Assembly: GCA_900073065.1 (NCBI GenBank)
Contig: FJOG01000011.1
Location: forward strand, 450,882-514,881
Source: Phialocephala subalpina
Lineage: Eukaryota; Ascomycota; Leotiomycetes; Helotiales; Mollisiaceae
Length of the DNA: 64,000 nucleotides
Direction: 5' to 3'
Made by a program: the position numbers and the translations under genes. The first letter of the stretch is position 1; the number at the start of each line of letters is the position of its first letter. Of the stretch, positions 1 through 11,386 are shown piece after piece. Below the pieces are notes generated by a model. It saw nothing but the letters and a program-made list of their open reading frames with translations. It had not been told where the DNA came from and did not search any database.

Positions 1-263
1 AAGAAAGGGGCTGGGCTGGCCGCTAGTGGTCAGCCTCGTCTATTGTCCGTCACTTGCCGGAATCCACCCTTCAGCCCTTCCTCTGCTTATCAGATTCGGA
101 TCGGCCAAATCGGATCAGAACCGGTGATTGATTTTATGCCAGTATCTAGACCGCTATATCAAAAGCACATTTCTGTTCACATGTGAGCACATTGTTTTTG
201 TGGTGCTCCCCAAGGAAGCAGGTATGAATCATGTATATCTCCAAAAGCGGTTCTCGCCCAGGT

Positions 264-3052
264 CTAAATGTCTAAACCTTTAACACAAAGCCAGAGTACC
301 ACCGGGACGACGACATTATCGTTCCCACCCGTGAGAACAGCCTCCGTCAAGCTGGCCACCCAGGCTGCGACGCCTGCCTTCCCAATTGTCATGAACCAGG
401 CATCGTCGTTATTCGCTGGCCACCCACCAATTCTAAGCCATGCTTTCGCAGCAAGTAACGCCAGTCCCACGGCAGTAGCAAATGCTACACTGCCTTCAAT
501 ACTTTTGCCTCCGCCCCAGATCCATTTGTGCCGGCCGTAACGTCGTCCGATTAATGATGCCGCGGCATCGCCCATACCAACACAGATAACTCCACTGACC
601 ATGCTCACTTCTCTCGTCGGTATCTCCCATCCAGTAAGGCAGGCGTTGCCAGTTCGTGGTAAAGATGCGAGAGAAAGCCAAAGGGGAATTGCACACCCTA
701 TGAGAAGAAAAATATGAGATATAACTACAGGCCCTTTCAAATCCCTTCCATCTACATAGGGTGTTAGAAAATAGGCGAGCGACTTGGAAAGAGGAGGAAG
801 TTGAGACGCTCGGAACAAGTCGAGCAATAGAAAGACTGCAAGCATCAAAATCAATGCCAATGCTGCATAAGTTGGATCCACGAAAGTGGCAGGAAGGAGC
901 ATGGCCACCATCATTAAGTGGAACACCTTGCGCCGAGTGTCAACCTCGTAGACTTCGGAGAGGCGAAAGACAATCGCCAAACCGACAATTATGATTGCCA
1001 ACCAGTATCCAGACAATATGAGTCGGGTGTTGGCTTCCCCAAAGGAAGCGTGTCTCAAGTGCTGAACCCAGCCAAGAGAGCAAGATTCTTCATTCTCACG
1101 GCCGCTACGAGGTGGAAGACAAATCCATCGCTGAAGATTGTGGGTCACAACTTCCATCCTAAACGCTGGCAGATCACCAAATAAGTAGCCAAGGGCCCAT
1201 CCGATAGGTTCGACGCCGTTTAATGCATATCTTCCGACATACTCTCTGATGCCAACCAGGATGAGTAGAATGACCCAAACGTAAACGTAGCCGGCATAAG
1301 TCCATTTTCGCACTGTGGCTTCTGTCTGAGTGAGAGAAAAGAAGGCTTGGACACTAGAAGAGCTAGATCGTTTTCGGCGACCGGAAGGAGTCCGCTTGCT
1401 CGATCGCGGAGGAATATTAGACAAGGATGGAAGTGTGTATCTTCTCTTGACCTTCGAAACCTGGTTTCCACCCACCGCGGTAGATCCGTTCATGAAGTTG
1501 ACCACGAGTTTCGGTTCAATAGCAGATACTGATCCGTTCTCAGCACTTCCGTCGTACATACTCGCTGAAGTGTTCAGCCTCAGACTTGGAGAGTGTGGAA
1601 CTATGTCGTAGACATCGTCCTCATCACTGGAATCAGTCAAGGCTATATCCTTCGCGAAGATCGTAGTACCAAGCGCTCCGAATGAGAACGGTTTCTGCAC
1701 AAGTTTCGAGCCTTTCTCGTGAAAAAAACGACCCTCGTTTGGTGAACGTTTGAAACGCCACTTCGGAACTCTGGCTAACGCCACGCCCCATTTGAGGGCG
1801 CGTCCGCAGGTGACCAACAGTCCAAGACCTCCTCCCCAGAGAAGTGTCTTCAAGATGATGGCCTGTGGAGACGAAGCTAAGAGCAGCAAGTCAATTAAAG
1901 CCATTGAAAGAAGTTGCAATTCAGCTTCGAGAAGGCTTGTGGTCGTCAGATAATGGAGTGTGACGCAGAGTGACTGATGAAGTGGATACAATAGCACCAA
2001 GACTTCAGGTTGTAAAGTGGCATTGTCGCTGTTCTTCCCGATGAGGCTTTGAACGTCGCCATTATGTGGAATAAGCAGTGGAAGGCAAGAGAGAAGCCAG
2101 TGTGTTATATTTGAGCCCCAAAGACCTCCGGTAGACGGAATCAAATTCCTAGGGAGAGAGGATATTCCAAGGATGATGCTCGGTAGGAAGTTGGTGGCAG
2201 CGTTCTTCGAAAGTACCATGGAAACGAGTATGGTAATGCTCGGAGGGTAGAGCAAAGGGGCGGGATCGAAGGCCGCAGGGATTGCAATGGGAAATGGTCG
2301 TTTCCATGGTGCAGACGGTCGAAAATTTCTTAATAGTCGCAGAGGATAAATCGCGATAAGAGAGGAGACAGTGAGGGCTTGACAACTCAATTCTGCGCTT
2401 GTTAGCATTTGTATTGGAGTGAATTCTCCTACTCACCCCTTCTCCAGAAGTGCAGAAGTTTGCGTACTTCTGGATCCCAGCAAACCATAGCAGCCAGGAA
2501 GAATAGTATCGACGTCTCACTACACCTCCGTATAACCTCGACCTTTCGTTTCCGTTTGAACTTTTCCATAAGCTTGCGTGCATCTTCACTTTCTGAGAGG
2601 GAAGCTGCCTTTTTCTGCCGCAGATAGCCTTGGGATCTAGAAGAATCTTCATCGATTATGTCAGGCGACAAGATAGGACTTGGACTCCCAGAAAAATCAA
2701 CTCCTCTCAATCCTTTATGTGGCCGTAATTTTGGTGCAGGTAGCCCCTTCAAGAAGTGCTCGTCATCTGCCTCTGTACCACTATCACTTCCTGTAGATCC
2801 TTTATAGGCCTCCTTGTAGTCGTCCGCCGCCTGCCGCGATCTCTCCTGCCCTTCATCGTCGGTATTCTGCGTTGAGCACAATGGTGATCGGAGTGGAGGG
2901 GCCTTGGTACTAAATCTTTCGGAACTGTAGGGCAACTCAAATTGTTGTCGATGGTAAGGATGGGGAGACCGCGATAATCTTCGGAGAGCGCCATCTCGGT
3001 GGTCTTCGAATAGCGTTCGCGATGATGTGCTGGGTTTGAGCTGCTCAGGCAT
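264..3052 (-). CDS. SEC59: Dolichol kinase (two exons, about 914 aa)
   Basis: Phosphorylates dolichol with CTP to give dolichyl phosphate, the lipid carrier for N-glycosylation, O-mannosylation and GPI anchors, in the ER membrane. Exons 3052-2437 and 2392-264; the 44-nt intron 2393-2436 has a GTGAGT donor, a GCTAAC branch site and a GCAG acceptor, and the exons sum to 2745 nt. The N-terminal ~330 residues are Ser/Arg-rich and probably cytosolic, with one hydrophobic stretch near the exon junction. The rest is strongly hydrophobic with many membrane segments. The C-terminal third carries the CTP-binding signature of the family: VGMGDAAASLIGRRYG followed by KSIEGS, then GGNDNVVVP near the end. 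The length fits filamentous-fungal Sec59, which has a longer N-terminus than yeast. The start is the first Met of exon 1. Identification is firm; the role of the N-terminal extension is unknown. Confidence 0.93.
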
Positions 3053-3841
3053 CTCGGGTTGCTGCCGAGGGAATTTTGAAGCTCGAGGGCTTCGGTTTGA
3101 TCATCTCTGGGTGCAGCTGATAGAGAACAAGGTTGGTGAAAGAAGGGAAAATATCCTCATTCTTATTTGTAGCAGGCAGGATGAGTTTCGGCCGGGTTGT
3201 CAAGTGGAGTGGCCATCATTCGATTCACATGTCAATTGTTGGGGAGCTCACGGAAAGGCGACGTAAACGGCAGTGAAGCCATTTTTGGTAAGGGCGCGGG
3301 GATACGTTGTTCCTGCCCGAAGTTTATCCCTTCAGAGCTCCGTCTCGATTCAATGTCCAACACTTTGCTAGACATAATTAATTTCAGAGCGTTGTTTCAC
3401 CGGTCAGACAATGACAGCGAATATAGCCAGTAGAGGAGAATGTCCAAATATTATTTTGTATAATCAAGTGCAAGACAGCTCGCTTTCTAAAGTGTTCAGA
3501 AGCCCTCAAGCTCAAATATATCTACGGTATCTTTCTTGAAAAGTCTATCCCGTCATAGATACAAACTTCTCGCCATGCGCGCCTTCCCCCTCATCTCATG
3601 GCTTGCCTCTATATAGCCAAGGTGCAAACTCAGATTCGTGGTCCGCGAGTGCCGATGCGTCTCTGGCATGATCTCATGACTTGTCATGCTGTCCTACACC
3701 ACACTCCGAATGTGAGGGCTAGGCCTCTGACTGACATGCTGGGCTCTAGCTGAAATCTCTTTCTCATGTTGTGTTCTCGTTGTCGTTATCGTCGTGGTAT
3801 CGTGTTCTCAATTCTTCATTCATGCCCTCTTGCGAGTATCA
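3053..3841. other. Intergenic, 789 bp
   Basis: Lies between the 5' end of the dolichol kinase gene and the 3' end of the next minus-strand gene, so it should hold the kinase promoter and the regulator's 3' UTR. Short open frames on both strands show no recognisable protein, and no repeat was noticed. Confidence 0.5.
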
Positions 3842-5598
3842 TCAATCAAACTTTATATCAAACGCATAATCTGGGCTTGAATGAGGTGGATCTCCTTCTT
3901 TCCAGACTTCGATATCTGATCTCGCGTCCACAACCTCGGCCAAGACATTTGCTTGCTGGATTCCCATCGTGTGTCCGATAGCCCGCAGATTTTTCACCAC
4001 AAATTGGCGTACCTCCTCCGTAGTGATATCCAAAACACCAACGTGCCAGAGTGGCCATATGAGGAACGAACCGCCGGACATTCGTATAGGCGCATGCATT
4101 TCATTGTACGCTAGTATCGGCATAGATGTCATCTCTTTGTATGAAGAGGGATCTCGCGGCGGAGGAAACTGGTTGAAATGTTGGGCAACGCTGAGAAGAA
4201 TCTCCTCTTGGTGCTGGTACATCACATCTGTACTTATTTGGAACTGAGCAGTGTATTCCGTGCTGTTGAAGATCGGTGGCTGGCGAGCAAATCCTCGAAG
4301 AAGCAACTCGCGGATGAGCTCGTTGATGAGAATACGCAAAGAGCGCAAGGCGTTCCAGATCATTCCTATCCAATAATCATAGTAGACATGGTATCGTCCG
4401 TTGAACGCTACATCCGAGTCTACGTCTGTAATTATTGTCTGATACTCCCACCCTTCAGGGACATTAACCACAATATCCAGAAGCTTGCCATCCAGTTCGA
4501 GACACCGTCTCAAAATTTCTCGTGGGTTGGTCAGTTTCCCACTTAGAACAGATGCCCGAAGAGTCGTAAAGTGCATCATAATATCATTGATCACGAATGC
4601 AGCGTCGGGCTTCTCCACTTCTTTGATGGCCGCTGTCATGAATTCCTGAATGTGTTGTGGCAGTGGCACACCCCTCTGAAGACAGTTGACCATGAGACTG
4701 GATGTCACTTGTATCAGCATTCGTCGACCCTGTGGCGTCTTTACTTGGTCGGGACCCCGAAGCTTGATGACAGCCGCCGCTCCGTTGACATGCTGAGCCC
4801 AATCCTGTAAGGAACGCTTTGTACAGCCAGTGATGGTTTCGAATATACCAAGGATAATGATAGCCAATAGGGTAGTGTCCTTTTTGACTTCCACCGGATC
4901 TCGCAGGGCTGCATTAGTCGCGTTTAAGGCTAGCATGTACTGATATCGGGCATTTTTCATCAGTGAGGGGGCGTGCTCCGCGTGGGCAAATCCTGCGAGG
5001 CCAACGGCTTTCATGCTGCAGACTAAACCTTCGTCCAAGACCTGGATCCGAGAAATTTCGCCGATATAATCAAGATGGCCGCGAGATGGGCCGTTCATAC
5101 CGAGAACATAGTTAGCAACAAAGAACCCGGTAGCTCGGTCCTCGATCGAAGGTGCGAGCAGTGAGAAGGCATCAAGTTGAGTATCTTGCTGCTGCACGAC
5201 CTCCAATGAGGCCTCTTCCGCATTGGTATCTTCATCCGAGGTTGGGGAAGCAGAGGCTTTCGTCCGAATCGAGACTGCTTGTTTTTGTCTCGCTTCTTTG
5301 GCCTTGAACTTTCGGATGACATTGGAGCTTTCGTTTCGAAAGATCAAATCACCTTGTCTACAAGATAGGTGAGTTAGAAAATACCCTTTGACATTATTTT
5401 GAGGGTAAGAGTCTCGCTGAAAATTACGAGACAAACACAGTAAGAAGAAGATCATTCCAATTTTACTCACTTTCTATATCCTGGGCACGATCGTTTCGCC
5501 CTCTTGCATTGTGTACAGCCCTCTGGGATTTGGTCACACTTCGTCTTTCGTTCCCTGCAGGCGTGACAGCTCCCACTGGGCTTCCCACAGAATACCAT
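3842..5598 (-). CDS. Zn2Cys6 transcription factor, Fungal_trans_2 type (about 547 aa)
   Basis: Nuclear DNA-binding regulator. Exon 1 (5598-5471) encodes a complete binuclear zinc cluster with Cys at residues 11, 14, 21, 28, 31 and 38 (CX2CX6CX6CX2CX6C), including CHACRERKTKC and CKRAKRSCPGYR. Exon 2 (5357-3842) begins KQGDLIFRNESSNVIRK, the usual linker in this subfamily, followed by the long helical Fungal_trans_2 (DUF3468-like) region to the C-terminus. The 113-nt intron 5358-5470 (GTGAGT..TTGTAG) splits the codon after YR; exons sum to 1644 nt. An in-frame TGA lies upstream of the ATG, which fixes the start. It is transcribed divergently from the MFS drug carrier at 6499, so it may control that gene; this is inference from position. 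No specific target is known. Confidence 0.9.
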
Positions 5599-6498
5599 TC
5601 TTCGTCCGACTCAAGGATCACCGCCTCCAAACTCAAATGCTCGTGCTCGCTCCTAGCAGATCAATCTGATGCCCGTCCCGAAACGGTCCGGATTGTTGTC
5701 TTCAGATAAGGTCACCTGGATCCGATAAAATCCCAAAGAGGCTGGGTGATTGTGGCCTAATTTGTAAGGTTGTCGCTGAAGACTCAGACGCCTCAAATTT
5801 CCAGAATCGCCGCAAACTGTCGAAGGGAAGTGTCATGTTGAATTGCTCCGCCAACGACGTCCAAAGAAGGTAATATGCGAAGTTGAAGAGGCTGCGTTTA
5901 AACGGTTTGACAATGGGCTGTGCATAAAACCCCTGCTAATTGTGCCAGGCGGTTGCATTAGTTGATATCTAACCGCATTTGGGTCATGAGGAAGTTCACC
6001 AATCATTCTCTAGGCCAGCTTCGTATTTCAAAATTCTCGGCCAATATCACAAAGCTTCACCACACACCACACGGGACGATTCAGCCCTACATCTCTGAGC
6101 TAACTCCATATCGACCTCGTCTGCGAAATGACCAATAGTTAATTATCAAACACGCGTCAAATCTTCAATTCATTCCGCACCGTCTCAGCTCTTCCAGCAA
6201 GCACTCTGAGCCTCAGGTAAACCACGGGTTCCGTGGACAAGGGTCAGCGTCATGAATACCAAAAGGAGGCTGCTTCGAAGTTCGATTAAATCAGCGATCA
6301 GTTTCCGTGGCTCAGTCTGCTTTGCAGACTTTAGCCCGTCTTATTTCTCAACATGCCTTCATCATGTCTTAATATAAGGAACCAAGTGGCTCCGGACATT
6401 CAGCCATTCACAACATCAGCAATCAACCCTTGTGTCGACTTTTCACCAAGTCCTCGAGCCGATACTCCATCTCTATTGTTCCCAGGACAGCAGCAACC
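5599..6498. promoter_or_regulatory. Shared divergent promoter region of regulator and MFS carrier
   Basis: A 900-bp non-coding stretch between the starts of the minus-strand Zn2Cys6 regulator and the plus-strand MFS carrier. Transcription of both should start here. No well-formed CGG triplet pair was picked out with confidence. No gene seen inside. Confidence 0.45.
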
Positions 6499-8533
6499 AT
6501 GGCGACAATAATATACCAAAAATTCTTCAAGAAGAGTCCAAGTCACCCGGAACCTTGCGAGCATCAGCGACCTATAGGGAACATCGAAGATGGCTTCACA
6601 GATTCGAACTCCTTTGACGACAGCCGTGACTCCAATACAATACCTCTCGAGCAGGCGAAGGCGGACAAGAATCGAATGCAGAGTATTGAAATGGATGGTT
6701 CAAAATGTCCAATCTGCAAAGAGGAGCAACGAACGATGAACCATTATCGGCGCAGACTGATGGCAGGGCTCTTCCTACCTTTCTTGGTCCAATCTCTCGA
6801 CTCTACGATTATCGCATCAGCGTTACCATTCATAGCTTCCGATTTCCGTAAGTCCGCTCACAGCTTGTTGAACATCTCAGCTAACCAAACGCCAAGATCA
6901 ACTTTCTCAATTAAATTGGATCATTTCAGCATTCAATCTCACCAGTGCCACCTTCATTCCATTCTGGGGCCAATTCTCGGATGTTTTCGGGCGATATGCA
7001 GCCATACAGTTTGCACTCCTTACGATGCTGCTCGGAAGTATATTGTGCTCCGCGGCTCCGACAACAGCATTTCCCATGCTTCTCGTCGGGCGAGCGTTCC
7101 AAGGAATTGGCTGTGCGGGTCTCCTTATTAACACGAAAATTATTCTTGCGGATAAGGTGTCCTTGAAGGAAAATGCTAAGAACAATACCATCTTCACGAT
7201 TGTTGGAGGAGTTGGTTATGGCGTTGGTCCTGTGCTTGGCGGTTATCTCACGGATGTTTCTTGGAGATGGTGCTTCATAATCAACATTCCCATCGGAGTC
7301 TTAGGTCTCGTCCTCGCCCACTTTGTGCTTCGACCAGTGCTTCTTGGCCCGCAAGAGATCACTCGAACGGATGGTGTTGAAGACCCATCACTCAGCCAAA
7401 CATTCACCTCGCGGTTAATGACCATTGATTTCGGCGGCCAGATCCTCTTTCTCTTCGGCATGGGACTGCTCGTCTTGGCACTTACATGGGCAGGTTCTTA
7501 CTATTCCTGGACATCCGTCAACGTCCTTGCTCCACTGATCATCGCCATCGTCCTCATCTTCGCTTTCCTGGTCTGGGAACATTACATGCTCCCCGGAAAA
7601 TTCCTCTCGGCACGAGCACCAACACGAAAAGCCATGATCCCAATCGAACTTATCTTCTCTCGTAACTCTGGACTGCTTCTCTACATCAACTTGATCACTG
7701 GTATGGCAATGTATGCTGTCTACTACTTCGTTGATCTCTACTTTGCACTTGTGCTCAACTACGGACCCGGAAAAGCAGGCGTCAACCTGCTTTATTATAT
7801 GCCTGGCCTTGCAGGTGGTGCTTACCTCGCCATGTTCATGTGCAACAAATGGCCTCTCCAAACCTTCTTCCCTCTCCTAATGGGAACCATCATCGAACCT
7901 CTCGGAATCACAATCCTCGCAGTAGCGATCAATACCAACCACAAGAGTCTGATCTATGGCATGCTAGCTCTGACAGGTGTTGGAACAGGTGTCAGATTCA
8001 TGCCAGGCACACTCCATGGTGTCGGATATTTCCCAAGGAAGATTGCGAGTATTGTATCTCTGATGTCGTTGTCTGTTTCGCTTGGTGGGACGTTGGCTAC
8101 CACGATCATGCGTATGTATAAATCCCGCCCTGAATCTACCAATTCGTAGGGAGTGTAGCTCTTCGCGAGTTCGGCTCCTCAACTCCTAAGCATCCTTTGA
8201 ACACCATGCTAACTTCTTGTAGTGAATATCTTCAACAATGAACTAAGTAAAGCGGGGTTGAGCTTGAATAACGCGGGGTCGAGCAGTTTTGGCGCTATCT
8301 CAGGCTTGCCAGAATCCGATCAAGCTTATTTGAGGGAGAAGGCGTTGAGGGGTATCGTGGTTGCTTTTTTCGCGATTACTGCATTCATGTGGTTAGGTGT
8401 TGTCGCAGCTTTGGGGCTGGGTAATGTGCGAATGGGAAAGGATGGAAAGAAAGATGAGATTGTCGCTCATGGTAGCTATGTTGGGAGTTTGCTATGGGGA
8501 AGGAGAGGCAAGGAGTTTGAACAGAGTGCGTAA
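6499..8533 (+). CDS. MFS drug:H+ antiporter, DHA2 type with 14 TM segments (about 624 aa)
   Basis: Plasma-membrane efflux carrier of the multidrug/toxin (DHA2) class. Exons 6499-6847, 6897-8111 and 8223-8533 sum to 1875 nt. The start is the ATG in an ACCATGG context at 6499; upstream codons in frame have no ATG. The N-terminus is about 90 residues of hydrophilic sequence ending in a CPICKEEQ motif common in this fungal subgroup. Then come LDSTIIASALPFIASDF (TM1), WIISAFNLT, the loop motif A-like GQFSDVFGRY, and the antiporter motif C region VGGVGYGVGPVLGGYLTD before SWRWCF. About 14 hydrophobic segments follow, with a last one near IVVAFFAITAFMWLGVV. Intron 6848-6896 is 49 nt. Intron 8112-8222 (111 nt) closely resembles an intron in the unrelated carrier at 48.4 kb. 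Divergent from a Zn2Cys6 regulator. The substrate cannot be read from sequence. Confidence 0.92.
8112..8222 (+). repeat. Introner-like intron, copy 1
   Basis: A 111-nt intron (GTATGT..TTGTAG, GCTAAC branch site) near the 3' end of the DHA2 carrier gene. A hand alignment with the intron at 49855-49965 gives about 94 identical columns of 113, with identical first 14 and last 14 bases and a shared central GGCTCCTC block. Near-identical introns in non-homologous genes are the hallmark of introner-like elements described in other ascomycetes. No third copy was recognised in this window. Confidence 0.72.
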
Positions 8534-9384
8534 TATTTTTTAGGGACGGGTTACGGGCTAACATGAGGCGTTTGGAGTTCTTCAAGAGGCGGTCACATAG
8601 GTAAACTCTTGAATAGATAATAGAATAATACAATTTGGCATAAGTCGGTCGACATTCTTGCAATTTAACTTAATCCCGGGAATGTCCTCTTGCAGAAGAT
8701 CTTGCGGCAGAGTTTGGATGCCTTCAACTCGTCAGAATAGGGGCATAAGCGAAAGGTACATGAGACCTTAATCATCCAAGCGAGACCTACTGTCTCCATT
8801 CGCTTCCAGATTGTCTGTCCCAACTAAGACTTCCAGGGAACTGATCAGAACTGCGCGAGCTATAGTCATTTCAACTACGGCTATATCACAGCGCCTAAAT
8901 CTCATGAATACAGTGTACATGAAGTTTGCGAGCGAAGATGAGGAGGCGGAGCCATTTGAGCATGAGATGCCAGGTCAGACTCGGCTCTGAGAATTCGGCT
9001 CCGGCTGCCTGGAGCAACATCAACATCAAACTCAATCTCCCCCTGTGGACAAGGATATCCATATGTGCAGGTAAAACTCAAGCTCTCGAGAGGGTCATCC
9101 CACTACTGGATACAGAATCCGCTAAAGCTGGAAACAACTTTACTGTGCTCGAAGTTGTCCTTCCCCACCGGTTTCAGGAGGAAGATTGAGGGGTATGTCG
9201 CTGCATGAATAACGAAACCCTTGTCAAGAGAGCTTCAGATAGAGTTCGTTAACCTTTGGTGTTTCTACAGCTGGGTGCTCCTAACCATACGCGGGATCTA
9301 GCCTGAAATAATTTGGCCAAAGCCGATTCTGAATCTCTCAATACGAGTGGCATAATCATTCTCCCTTTCCAAGCCGACACACGA
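8534..9384. other. Intergenic, about 850 bp
   Basis: Lies between converging genes (MFS carrier on +, GNAT-ankyrin gene on -). It contains an 87-codon plus-strand open frame at 8926-9189 with no recognisable domain or start context. Nothing else noticed. Confidence 0.4.
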
Positions 9385-11386
9385 CTAAAAGAACTCTTCA
9401 AGGACCCGGGTTACAAAGGCAAACTCATGATCATTTCTGCAGACACTCAACGAGGCTTTTTCCTCGCCTGTAACCTCGTCGAACATTCCATTTCCCGCAT
9501 TATTATCCTGTTCTGCTGCGTAGTGAAGCACGGTCTCCAATGCAGGGTCGATCTTGCCTCTGCTCCAGACAGTTTGCACATAATTTCCCTCTTCGCGGAG
9601 CCACTGCTTCCAGTTCTCTTCGGCCGACCACAAAATGCCATTCTTTCCCGGCGCAACGTTCTTCCAGAGGCAGATTGAAATATGTCCAAAAATGTCCGTG
9701 AATGCTTGCCGGAACGATTGTTTAGTGCGGAAGTCCACCTGTAGGTTGTTCACGTAGCGAAGCAGGCGATTGTTTTTTTTGCAATCCACCTATACCCAAG
9801 ATTTTGGAGTTAGCATTCCTATATCAGGTGTTTCTGAGAGGCCACGATAATGTCCGAGGAGTCTGGAAAATCCTAGACTATCCAAACAAAGATGAGAAGG
9901 GAACATTGCTCTGCAAAGATAAGGCTTACAGCCACAGTGTTCCATCGTCTACAGAATCAATGAGCGTTGCCTGAAAGGCTCTGGCAGAGAACCCAAAGAT
10001 TGCTTTCATGCGAGGCGATATAAAATCTCCAATACATTCTCCGCAGCTACAACCATACTCGAGTCGAAGGCGCTGGATTCTCTTGATATCAAAGAGTCCT
10101 CGTAATGCGGCCAAGCATTCCACGGTGTCCAGAGAGAAACCTTGAAAGTAGTCAGATACATCCACGTTACTGAAGCTGTCTTTTAAATACGTCCGCTTGA
10201 TCTCTAAAGGGTCTTGCAGAAGTTCCAGCGGGGTGTATCCTTGGTTGTTGCGAGCGAACTTCAACAGGTTCTTCGTCGCAACATTATTCAGCAACCATCT
10301 CGTGGATAACGGCTTGAATCTCCAAGCGGTAACATGAAGGATATTATCTTGTGCATTATTGCAGAGGCTCCACTTCTCCCAACCTTCGGCAGCATATTGT
10401 TTGAAGGTCGCTACACACTCCGCATCGGAAAGATCTAATGCTGCATGATGCAAGGGGAATTTCTTTTTTGACAACTGCTCTTCTGATAATGAGTCTTCTT
10501 CTTCTGGTAGCGAGTCTTCTTCCGACGAGGATTGTCCTTTCGACAACGAGTGTTCTTCTTCGGGCTGTGCAACGATATCCACCCATTGGTTGCCATAACC
10601 TTGAGCAGGTTGGTATATACTTCCGGAATCTTGGGCTGGGACAATGGTGTGAGATAAATGCCTCGGGTCCAGAGAAAAACCAAAAATGCTCGTCATCCCG
10701 ATTTGACGAAAGCCAAGGGATGGATAAAATGCACTGGCTGAGATCAATGCTCGGGAGCGAAGCCCCCTTTCTTCTTCCGGAGCTCTTCCTTCCATCTCCA
10801 GTGCAATATCACTATTCAGCGCTCCCGGTTTGACAAAGGTGTGGGGAATCCTAAAAGCTGGAACATTCGCAGACACCGGGACACTTGAGGAAGTGATCCA
10901 GGTTCGTACACCAGGTTCAGATGAGGACATAGCCTGGTAAGCACTTTCTGCACCAGGACAGTAACCATGGCCCGCCCTAGTCCCTGTCTGCGCCACTCTT
11001 TGTCCACAAGAAGACGTTCCAGCACGAAAAATGGGCCGTCATCTAACTCACTTCCCCATACTCTCGTACCTCATCGAACAGGATGCTCTTTGATCTCTTT
11101 CCTAAGATAGCCGTGCCGATCGAACATGTCCCAGCACACTGCGTAAATTCATAGCCTGTGCGGTCCATGAAGGCCAGAAACTCGGCTCTGACCCGAAGAA
11201 CGTCGGACCCGTTGGCGTGCCCAATGTCCCTATCGCCATCCGTACAATGAATGCTGCTAGTACGAAGCCAGTGGTTGAGGTTTTCTCCATTATGCTTGCG
11301 CATGCAAACGCTGAACTTAAACGGGATGGGGCTGACATCGAAGATTTCTCACACTCTTCGTTGCTGTGATCGCTATGGTCGTCCAT
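9385..11386 (-). pseudogene. GNAT acetyltransferase-ankyrin fusion gene, apparently disrupted
   Basis: Reading leftward: an N-terminal acetyltransferase segment (WGSELDDGPFFVLERLLVDK, then the acetyl-CoA-binding RRQGLGRAMV), a joining segment with FYPSLGFRQIG typical of the end of a GNAT fold, an acidic linker rich in EEDSLPEEEDSLSEE, ankyrin-like helices (PLHHAALDLSDAE, NILHVTAWRF, GYTPLELL), the Cys motif YGCSCGECIGDFISPRM, and a C-terminal domain with WSAEENWKQWL and ECRNDHEF-like residues. This order matches an uncharacterised fungal family. A 59-nt intron at 10851-10909 joins the GNAT halves in frame. Intron 9790-9929 leaves the last exon (about 9789-9385) out of frame unless the T8 run at 9773-9780 had one more base. 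The 5' part (11030-11386) switches frame at least twice without convincing splice sites. Either a pseudogene or an assembly with indels. Confidence 0.62.
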
